DNA of 64,000 bases from CAYLQA01 sp964385695 (GTDB lineage: Bacteria; Desulfobacterota; Desulfobulbia; Desulfobulbales; Desulfurivibrionaceae): assembly GCA_964385695.1 (NCBI GenBank), contig CAYLQA010000008.1, positions 16,272 through 80,271 on the forward strand, given 5' to 3'. The position numbers were made by a program, and so were the translations under genes. The notes beneath the pieces are model-generated. The model saw only the letters and a program-made list of their open reading frames with translations. It ran no database searches and was not told the origin of the DNA. This document shows positions 45,450-52,668 of this stretch, in pieces (positions within the stretch are counted from its first letter, which is position 1; the number at the start of each line of letters is the position of its first letter).

Positions 45450-45474
45450 ATACCGTGTCCACGGTATGTTTTTT
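45450..45474 (+). promoter_or_regulatory. perfect 8-bp palindrome followed by T run
   Basis: ATACCGTG-TC-CACGGTAT is an exact inverted repeat and is followed by GTTTTTT, 85 bases before the Rieske start. It could be an operator or a short attenuator/terminator in the operon leader. Confidence 0.5.
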
Positions 45475-45559
45475 AGGTGCCTGGAAACGTAATAATAATA
45501 AGCATAAAAATGGGTTTACCCTTAACAATCACACAACCCCTTGATTTCAGGAGGAAAAC

Positions 45560-46120
45560 ATGGCCACGGAAAATAATTCTCCCGAGCAACCTGCTTGTTG
45601 CCCCTGCAAGGAGGACGACATTTGTATTTCGCGGCGCAGCCTGATTCGCCGACTGGGATGGGGAGCCTTTTTTACCAGCATAGGCTTGTCTTTAATCGCA
45701 ATGGTTCGTTTCTTTTTTCCGCGCGTGCTCTTTGAGCCGCCCTCAAGCTTTAAAATCGGTCAGGCCGCAGACTTTGCCGGCGGCGAACCGGACAGCCACA
45801 ACGTGGTAAGTGTCAGCGAAAAATTCATGGAAGAGCAACGGGTGTGGGTAATCCGTGAAGTAGACCGAATTTACGCGGTCTTTGCTAAGTGCACCCACCT
45901 CGGCTGCACGCCCAGGTGGTTTTCCGAAGACCGTCAGTTCAAATGCCCTTGCCACGGAAGCAAATACTATAGCAACGCCGTCAACTTTGCCGGCCCTGCC
46001 CCAAGGCCAATGGATCGTTACGCCATCAGCTTGCAGGAAGACGGCCGCATCGTCGTGGACAAGAGCACATTGTTCACCGTCAAGGAATTCGATAACCCTA
46101 ATGCCTATGTGAAGGTGTGA
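45560..46120 (+). CDS. Rieske iron-sulfur protein of a bc-type complex
   Basis: This 2Fe-2S protein takes the first electron from quinol at the outer face of the membrane. Box I CTHLGC (C111, H113, C116) and box II CPCHGS (C129, C131, H132) are intact. A twin-arginine-like SRRSLIRRLGW precedes the single transmembrane anchor (about residues 34-53). The first 22 residues hold four cysteines (ACCPC, DIC), unusual on the cytoplasmic side. It is the first gene of a run that continues with cytochrome b. Confidence 0.93.
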   Translation: MATENNSPEQPACCPCKEDDICISRRSLIRRLGWGAFFTSIGLSLIAMVRFFFPRVLFEPPSSFKIGQAADFAGGEPDSHNVVSVSEKFMEEQRVWVIREVDRIYAVFAKCTHLGCTPRWFSEDRQFKCPCHGSKYYSNAVNFAGPAPRPMDRYAISLQEDGRIVVDKSTLFTVKEFDNPNAYVKV

Positions 46121-46130
46121 GGAGACGGCC

Positions 46131-46892
46131 ATGAGCCTACTGTCAAAATTATTAGCAAAACTCCAAGATACCCAGGCATGGAAATCGATTTTCCGGCACG
46201 GATATGAGGACACCCCTCAAAACCGGGGGCAGATGATCCGCAGCAATGTCTTTCTGCATCTGCACCCGCTGCGAATTCCCAAGCATGCTCTAAAAATGCG
46301 CTTCACTTGGTGTATGGGCGGAATCACCTTTTTCGCCTTCTTGGTGGAATGCGTCACCGGCATCTTATTGATGTTCTATTACCATCCGGTTGTTGAGCAG
46401 GCATACATGGACATGAAGTACCTGCAATACGACGTCCCATTCGGCATGCTTTTACGCAACATGCATCGCTGGGGGGCACACCTTATGGTGCTTGGGGTCA
46501 TGCTCCATATGCTCCGGGTCTTTCTCACCGGTTCCTACCGCCCGCCAAGGGAGTTTAACTGGGTTATCGGGGTGATCCTGTTGATCCTGACCCTTCTGAT
46601 GAGTTTCACCGGCTACCTGCTGCCGTGGGATCAGCTGGCCTTCTGGGCTATCACCGTGGGTACCAACATGGCCGCAGCAGTCCCCGTATTCGGTGCGGAA
46701 GGGCCTTTTGCTATCGTAGACAAATACAATGACGTTCGTTTTGTGCTGCTCGGCGGAACCACGGTTGGGGCCAATGCCCTGCTCCGTTTTTACGTGCTGC
46801 ACGTCATAGCCGTGCCCGCCGTGGCCGTTGTGCTTATGGCCCTGCATTTCTGGCGTATCAGAAAGGACGGCGGGATTTCCCGGCCATTATAA
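46131..46892 (+). CDS. cytochrome b (b6-type N-terminal subunit)
   Basis: This is the four-helix heme b subunit. The heme ligands are H112/H126 (13 residues between) and H224/H239 (14 between), the spacing of cytochrome b6. C61 in WCMGGITF matches the b6 cysteine that covalently binds heme c(i), so a third heme is likely. An extra N-terminal stretch of about 30 residues precedes the first helix. It lies 10 bases after the Rieske gene and 13 before its subunit IV partner. Confidence 0.93.
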   Translation: MSLLSKLLAKLQDTQAWKSIFRHGYEDTPQNRGQMIRSNVFLHLHPLRIPKHALKMRFTWCMGGITFFAFLVECVTGILLMFYYHPVVEQAYMDMKYLQYDVPFGMLLRNMHRWGAHLMVLGVMLHMLRVFLTGSYRPPREFNWVIGVILLILTLLMSFTGYLLPWDQLAFWAITVGTNMAAAVPVFGAEGPFAIVDKYNDVRFVLLGGTTVGANALLRFYVLHVIAVPAVAVVLMALHFWRIRKDGGISRPL

Positions 46893-46905
46893 AAAGGAAA
46901 GGACG

Positions 46906-47622
46906 ATGACGAGCCCCAAGGTCGAACAGAAAAAAGAGAGAAATCCTTATACCTGGCCGGACCTGGCCATTAAAGAATTTCTTGTCATGATTGCGGTCAT
47001 GATCGGTTTAACCATCTGGTCATTGTGGCTTGACGCCCCTCTTATGGAGGAAGCCACGCCAGCCAGAACCGAGAACCCGGCAAAGGCGCCCTGGTACTTT
47101 GTCGGCCTACAGGAGATCCTGGTCTATTTTGACCCATGGTATGCGGGTGTGGTACTGCCCGGCATTATCATCCTGGGCCTGATTTTAATCCCCTATCTTG
47201 ATGTCAATCGCGAAGGAACCGGCGAGTACAGCTTTGCAAAACGCAAGTTTGCCATGATCAATTTTCTCTTCGGTTACGGCCTGTGGATGGGAGCAATTGT
47301 TATCGGCCAGTTTCTCAGGGGGCCGAACTGGTTTTGGTTTTGGCCCTGGGAGTCTTGGGAAACCACCCATGTTGTCGACGAAGCGATCGTGTTCAAGGAT
47401 CTTGGCCTGGCAAGCGGCCTCACCGGACTTGCGCTTTACTTCGGCTTCGGTTTCTGGTGGCCCATTTACCGCAAATGGAGGATCGCCCAGATTCTGGACC
47501 GGACAAGGTACACCTTGGTCATGGTGCTGTTGCTATTAATGTATGCGGTGCCGGTCAAAATGTTTTTACGTCTGGCCTTTGACATTCGCAATGTCCTCGT
47601 GACTCCGTGGCTCAACTTTTAA
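46906..47622 (+). CDS. cytochrome b C-terminal subunit (subunit IV/PetD-like)
   Basis: This subunit completes the quinol oxidation site. The Qo-site region reads NPAKAPWYFVGLQEIL, so the usual PEWY glutamate is replaced by alanine in APWY. Transmembrane helices are visible at about residues 25-43, 82-100, 125-145 and near the C-terminus, where an additional helix follows WPIYRKWR. ATG at 46906 with AAAGGA upstream gives 238 residues, longer than plant PetD (160). Confidence 0.88.
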   Translation: MTSPKVEQKKERNPYTWPDLAIKEFLVMIAVMIGLTIWSLWLDAPLMEEATPARTENPAKAPWYFVGLQEILVYFDPWYAGVVLPGIIILGLILIPYLDVNREGTGEYSFAKRKFAMINFLFGYGLWMGAIVIGQFLRGPNWFWFWPWESWETTHVVDEAIVFKDLGLASGLTGLALYFGFGFWWPIYRKWRIAQILDRTRYTLVMVLLLLMYAVPVKMFLRLAFDIRNVLVTPWLNF

Positions 47623-47673
47623 ATCTAAATCGGCTGACCAAGAGATTAACAAGAATACGCTGAGAGACTGACC

Positions 47674-49836
47674 ATGAAATTAAGCCCCAAAGACAGTCTA
47701 CTGAATTTCTGCTTCTGCCTGTTTTTTTTGGCTATCACGTTTTGGGCCCTCTGGGCGGAGTTTGACCGGCCTTGGAAGGATTATCAAAACAGCTTTAACA
47801 AGCTGGATGCCGAACTCACGGCAGCGGAGCTGGAAAAGCTGAAAGCCTCGCCGCAAAGCGATGAGGAGTTACAGCGCATTACCCTTCTGGAGAAACGCCA
47901 GGAAAACATTGCCAAGCGCGGTACCGAGATCCAGCAGCTGTGGCTCACCGACTTCAACACCACTGACCGCTGCATGACCTGCCACCAGGGTGTGGAGCAA
48001 CAACTCTTTGCCGAAGCTGAGCAACCTTACACTCTCCATCCCGGCAAGCATCTCGACCCAAACCGCCATCCCGTTGAAAAATTCGGCTGCGTTGTCTGTC
48101 ATTCCGGCCAGGGCGTGGCTCTGGAGGTGCATGATGCCCACGGTGAGGCGCACAACTGGTTCCATCCGCTGCTGGAAGGCCAGTTTGCCGAAGCAAGCTG
48201 CACGACCTGTCATCCGCAGCAAGGAAACGTGGCAGCCGGCGCGGTACTTAAGGACGCTCCTCAATTTTCCATGGGACGGAAACTATACATGGAAAACAAC
48301 TGCCTTGGCTGTCATGTGCTGGATGGCTTTGAAAGGCCCAAGAACATTGGCCCCAAACTTACCAAGATCAACAGCAAAACCGATGCCCAGTGGATGAAGT
48401 ACTGGATTAATAAGCCTAAAAGCTACCTGCCCAAGACAACCATGCCCAACTTCGAGTTGCCTGATGATGAAATCGAGGCCATGGTCACCTACCTCCTTGA
48501 TTTGGGCGAGGCAGGATCTGCATGGCCGCCCATGACCTCCCAGTCGGTTAAGACAAAGGATGTCCAACTCGGCAAACAAACCTTCAGCGACCTCGGATGC
48601 CTTGGTTGTCATACCATTGACAAACAGGGGGGGGACTTTGGCCCGGATCTGAGCCGCGTCGGAGAAAAGGCATCCGCCTCCTGGCTCTCCGACTGGGTCA
48701 AGGACCCGAAGAAGTACTGGCCCGACACGGCCATGCCGCAATTACGGGTAGAAGATGAAGAGCTGAAGGTGCTGGTCGCCTATCTTTCAACCCAAAAGAG
48801 CGATACTCCCCTTGTCCGCGAACGGGAAACCAAACAATCCGGCATCAACGAGTTGCTCAACAAGGGACGGCTTTTGGTCAAAGACAAAGGCTGTACAGGT
48901 TGTCATGAGATCGGCAAATTCCCGCTCGGCTACAATGCTCCTGAGCATGACGGCATTGGAGCAAAACGTGAGGATGAACTGGTTTTCGGTAACACCGAGA
49001 TTCCCCGCACATTAAGGGCTTGGCTCAAAACCAAAGTCATGAATCCCAGGGCATTTTCCACCAAAGAAATTCCGACCCTGATGCCCAACTTCGAATTCGA
49101 TAAAGATAAAGCCCAGGCCCTGGTCACTTTCTTGCTCAGCCTGACCGAGCGCAGCGTGTCGCAAAAATATGTAAAACCGTTGCACGATCCTCAATCTGCA
49201 AAGACCAAGGGTGAACTTTTGATCGAGCGCCACAACTGCCTTGGCTGCCACAAAATTGGGGCCCAGGGCGGCGATATCGGCCCGGATCTCAGTTTTGAAG
49301 GCGAGCGGGTAAACCCGGAGTGGCTTGTCGACTTTATCCAAACTCCTTTTAAAATCCGGCCTAAGGGGCTTCTTCCCACACGTATGCCCACTTTTAACTT
49401 CTCTCCCTCTGAAGCTGAATCTCTCACTGCGTACTTCGCTGACCGGGAAGAAGCCCCTTACCCTTACTCACGTTCAGAAACAACACCTTTTCCTGAAAAG
49501 GACAGAAAAGAAGCGTGGCGCCTTTACTGGCAGGTTTTTTCTTGCCAGTCGTGCCACACCTGGAACGGTGTCGGTGGCATAGTCGGACCTGATCAAAGCG
49601 ACATATCAAATCGTCTGCGTAAAGAGTGGATCGCCAAATGGCTGAAAAATCCACAGAAATACATAGCAGACGTTCGCATGCCAAACTTTGAACTTTATCC
49701 CGATGAGGCAGAACTCTTGAACAACCTGCTACAGAGCTTTAACGAGATCCCCCCGGCGGTCTGGGATCAAATACGCAAACGTTGGGATGATGAACTTTTG
49801 GCCAAAGAAGCCGCCAAGATGGGCTCAGGCAAATAG
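47674..49836 (+). CDS. membrane-anchored octaheme cytochrome c with five tandem class-I domains
   Basis: One N-terminal transmembrane anchor (about residues 8-28) is followed by a predicted coiled region and eight CxxCH motifs. The first three (CMTCH, CVVCH, CTTCH) form a compact multiheme domain. The last five (CLGCH, CLGCH, CTGCH, CLGCH, CQSCH) each start a class-I cytochrome c domain with its own MPxF/MPQL methionine ligand about 55-100 residues later. Such tandem fusion would carry electrons away from the bc complex. The gene lies 51 bases after subunit IV; 720 residues. No family name is known to me. Confidence 0.9.
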   Translation: MKLSPKDSLLNFCFCLFFLAITFWALWAEFDRPWKDYQNSFNKLDAELTAAELEKLKASPQSDEELQRITLLEKRQENIAKRGTEIQQLWLTDFNTTDRCMTCHQGVEQQLFAEAEQPYTLHPGKHLDPNRHPVEKFGCVVCHSGQGVALEVHDAHGEAHNWFHPLLEGQFAEASCTTCHPQQGNVAAGAVLKDAPQFSMGRKLYMENNCLGCHVLDGFERPKNIGPKLTKINSKTDAQWMKYWINKPKSYLPKTTMPNFELPDDEIEAMVTYLLDLGEAGSAWPPMTSQSVKTKDVQLGKQTFSDLGCLGCHTIDKQGGDFGPDLSRVGEKASASWLSDWVKDPKKYWPDTAMPQLRVEDEELKVLVAYLSTQKSDTPLVRERETKQSGINELLNKGRLLVKDKGCTGCHEIGKFPLGYNAPEHDGIGAKREDELVFGNTEIPRTLRAWLKTKVMNPRAFSTKEIPTLMPNFEFDKDKAQALVTFLLSLTERSVSQKYVKPLHDPQSAKTKGELLIERHNCLGCHKIGAQGGDIGPDLSFEGERVNPEWLVDFIQTPFKIRPKGLLPTRMPTFNFSPSEAESLTAYFADREEAPYPYSRSETTPFPEKDRKEAWRLYWQVFSCQSCHTWNGVGGIVGPDQSDISNRLRKEWIAKWLKNPQKYIADVRMPNFELYPDEAELLNNLLQSFNEIPPAVWDQIRKRWDDELLAKEAAKMGSGK

Positions 49837-49860
49837 GATCAACAAATCGAAAGCGAGGCC

Positions 49861-50295
49861 ATGATAATGCATTACTCAAACCCAATAACCACTCAAGGCC
49901 GAATTGCCTTGGCAGCCTTACTGTTGCTTTTGACCTGTGCACCGCTTCAGGCCGCAGAAGAAGTCAAACAGGATACCCCCAAGGAGGAAGTGAGCCTGGA
50001 GCTGGGAAGAGCGACCTACAAACATTACTGCACGCCCTGCCACGGTATCAAGGGTGACGGTAACGGCTTTAACGCCCCGAGGCTATTGGTCAAACCGGCC
50101 AACCATACGGATGCCAAGTTTATGTCCGAGCGTACGGACACAAAGTTGTTTGATGCGGTAAACCTTGGCGGCAGCGAGGTGTCGAAATCCACCTTGATGC
50201 CTCCCTGGGGTGCTGTTTTAGGAGACACAAAATTACACTCGATAGTCCTGAAGTTGCGCGAGTTATGCCAATGTCAGGGACCAACACAATGGTAA
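49861..50295 (+). CDS. small periplasmic monoheme cytochrome c
   Basis: A signal peptide (hydrophobic to about residue 31, LQAAEE) precedes one CTPCH motif near residue 57 and a methionine ligand in LMPPWGAVLG. The fold is that of class-I cytochrome c as in cbb3 subunits. The length of 144 residues and the position between the large cytochromes suggest an electron shuttle. It resembles the monoheme protein at 55.6 kb (both have YCTPCHG or FCTPCHG, then NHTDxKxM). Confidence 0.88.
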   Translation: MIMHYSNPITTQGRIALAALLLLLTCAPLQAAEEVKQDTPKEEVSLELGRATYKHYCTPCHGIKGDGNGFNAPRLLVKPANHTDAKFMSERTDTKLFDAVNLGGSEVSKSTLMPPWGAVLGDTKLHSIVLKLRELCQCQGPTQW

Positions 50296-50412
50296 CAAAC
50301 AAAAAAACGCTGAGGAGGGGCGTTAGAGGGAACGTATCAGGTTGTGGTGAGTCAACTGCGCAGACTCACAAAACCCAAAAGCATGGGGACATGTGGTAAA
50401 GGAGGAGCTTGG

Positions 50413-52656
50413 ATGAAACTAAGACTGGAGAAAAGGTATTCCTTACTGGTCGCCGGAGCGGGAGCCTGTCTCGGGCTGTCGCTCATCGTTGCAAAGCCAG
50501 CGTTAGCTGCCAGCGATCCGGCCACCGAATGGAAAAAATGGCAAAAAAAATATAACCAACAGATGGCTGCGAAACAGCCCTCTAAAAAGAAGGAGTGGTT
50601 AAACAAAAAGCTGGTGGAAAAGGTTTTGCACATTGATGATGCCAAGCTGCCCCACACGGCTAAGCGCGGCAAGGTGACCGAAAAATGCCTTACCTGCCAT
50701 GACGGCGTGGAGCAGATTTCCGCCTTCCACCCGATCAAAACATTTGGCTGTACCATCTGTCATGGAGGAACCGGCGACACCCTGATCAAGTCCGATGCGC
50801 ATAAAGACATGATCTCGGCCCGCTCGATGAAGGGTATGAGAAACCCCTCCAACCTGCGAATTCTTGAGCAATCTTGCGGTCTTGGCGGTTGTCATAACGG
50901 CCACAGCCAGGAAGACATGAACCATGTCGACCGCGTTCGCAGAACAGTTATGGGACTGCAGTCAGGTATCTTGGGTGCTGTGCGCTATCAATACGCAGCC
51001 CAGGAATCTAAATTTTCCATCTATTCCGGTGTCGGCGTGGATGATAAAAACTATATACCCGAGCATCGCGGCGGTTTGACCAAGCTTGATACGGTACCGG
51101 TCATGTCTGCTAAAGATCTTGAGACCGATGAAGACGGCCACCCGATCACCGTGGATGACATGGGCAATCCCATGAAAATCTCCGGGGAAAACGCCGACAG
51201 CCAGTGGCGTAAATCTTGCGCCCGTTGCCACTTCTGGAACGAAGGCAAACAGGGACCGGCTGATTATCGTGCCCAGGGCTGTGCGGCCTGTCACGTACTG
51301 TATGACAACGACGGCCTCTATAAGGGAAGCGACCCCACCATTCCCAAAGATGAAAAGGGACACGGCAAGGTGCATCAGATCACCACAGCTGTACCGGCTG
51401 AGCAGTGTATCCACTGCCATAACCGCGGCGGTCGTACCGGTGTTACCTATGAGGGACGTGTAGAGTCCGATTTTTACGGCACGCCTTTTATGGCCGGAAA
51501 ACACTCTTCCGAGGTTTTCCACGGCAAATACTACAATACCCCGATGATGGACATCCATTATGAGAAGGGTATGGAGTGTATTGACTGTCATACCCAGTTC
51601 GACACCATGGGTGATGAGAACCTCTACTCCAAGAAGCATGAGCAGGCAGAAGTTCGTTGCCAGGACTGCCATGGTACTTACAAAGAGGGCATTGTCACCA
51701 CCAAGGTAACCGACCCCAAAGATCGTGTTATTCGCCTTGGTATGGTTTCACCCAACTATGAGAATGCGGTTGGCGATGAAATGGTCGTAACGGCACGCGG
51801 CAACAAGTACACCAATGCCAAGATCATCGACGGCGAGCCGATTCTGGTTTCCAAATTTGACGGTCGTGAGCATGTCATGCCGATCATCACCAACAAAAAA
51901 GGCGTTCATTCCATTCCGCAGCATCAGGAGCGCATGGAATGCTGGGCCTGCCATGCCCGCCACACCTCACAGTGTTATGGTTGCCATGACAACTACGATC
52001 AAACCGGTATGGGCAAAGACAAGCTGACCAACCAGAAGAGTAAGGGCAAGTGGCCCGAGTTCAGGACCTATGTCCGCTACGACTCACCCCTCTTGGGCAT
52101 CAGCGCCAAGGGACTGGTTACCACTTATGTGCCTGGCTGCCAGGTCTTCTTTAACGCAGTCAACTCCAAAGGCGAGATCATCGGCGACTTTGATAACTTC
52201 GTATTTCAGTCCAGCGAAGGATATTCCAGTGTTGCTACAAACCCGATCTTTACACACTCCGTACGGACCGAGGTACGCAGCTGCGAAGATTGTCACCTCA
52301 ATCCCAAAGCTTTGGGACTGGGAACCGGCCAGCTCGTGCTGAACGAAGATCCGTCCGGCAACAAGGACAAAATGGAGTATACCTACGAAATGGATCGCTC
52401 CGGCTTGAGTGCCGCCTTCCCGCTGGATGTTATGGCAACGCCGCAAGGAAACCAGATCGCTTCGACCTCTCATGTCGGTTCAAGGCCGTTTAACCAGGCT
52501 GAGGTAAACCGTATTCTCAAGGTCGGCAACTGTCTGGCATGCCATGACAAATATGATGATCCTATCTATCAGGATATTTACAAAGCCTATGAAGAATACC
52601 CGACCAAGTGTAAAAAAGACGATTTCGTCAAAAAGGCCGTGGCCGCAGCTAAATAA
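50413..52656 (+). CDS. twelve-heme exported cytochrome c
   Basis: A signal peptide (cleavage near ALAAS, about residue 33) precedes 11 CxxCH motifs and one CGLGGCH (CX4CH) as the third, 12 possible hemes in 747 residues. The start at 50413 has GGAGGAG 5 bases upstream. Heme sites 1-9 align one to one with the next gene's, including DYRAQGCAACH versus DYRATGCAACH, so the two are tandem paralogues. It ends with CEDCH and CLACH, of which the last is absent in the paralogue. It is probably periplasmic or extracellular; partner and substrate are unknown. Confidence 0.88.
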   Translation: MKLRLEKRYSLLVAGAGACLGLSLIVAKPALAASDPATEWKKWQKKYNQQMAAKQPSKKKEWLNKKLVEKVLHIDDAKLPHTAKRGKVTEKCLTCHDGVEQISAFHPIKTFGCTICHGGTGDTLIKSDAHKDMISARSMKGMRNPSNLRILEQSCGLGGCHNGHSQEDMNHVDRVRRTVMGLQSGILGAVRYQYAAQESKFSIYSGVGVDDKNYIPEHRGGLTKLDTVPVMSAKDLETDEDGHPITVDDMGNPMKISGENADSQWRKSCARCHFWNEGKQGPADYRAQGCAACHVLYDNDGLYKGSDPTIPKDEKGHGKVHQITTAVPAEQCIHCHNRGGRTGVTYEGRVESDFYGTPFMAGKHSSEVFHGKYYNTPMMDIHYEKGMECIDCHTQFDTMGDENLYSKKHEQAEVRCQDCHGTYKEGIVTTKVTDPKDRVIRLGMVSPNYENAVGDEMVVTARGNKYTNAKIIDGEPILVSKFDGREHVMPIITNKKGVHSIPQHQERMECWACHARHTSQCYGCHDNYDQTGMGKDKLTNQKSKGKWPEFRTYVRYDSPLLGISAKGLVTTYVPGCQVFFNAVNSKGEIIGDFDNFVFQSSEGYSSVATNPIFTHSVRTEVRSCEDCHLNPKALGLGTGQLVLNEDPSGNKDKMEYTYEMDRSGLSAAFPLDVMATPQGNQIASTSHVGSRPFNQAEVNRILKVGNCLACHDKYDDPIYQDIYKAYEEYPTKCKKDDFVKKAVAAAK

Positions 52657-52668
52657 GGAGGTGCTGTT

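Larger units (their letters stand above)
45125..45559 (+). other. 435-base region before the cytochrome locus
   Basis: No gene is seen. It holds three C runs (C7 at 45189-45195, C8 at 45290-45297, C7 at 45302-45308) and two inverted repeats listed separately. It must contain the promoter of the large respiratory operon. A strong AGGAGG precedes the Rieske start. Confidence 0.5.
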
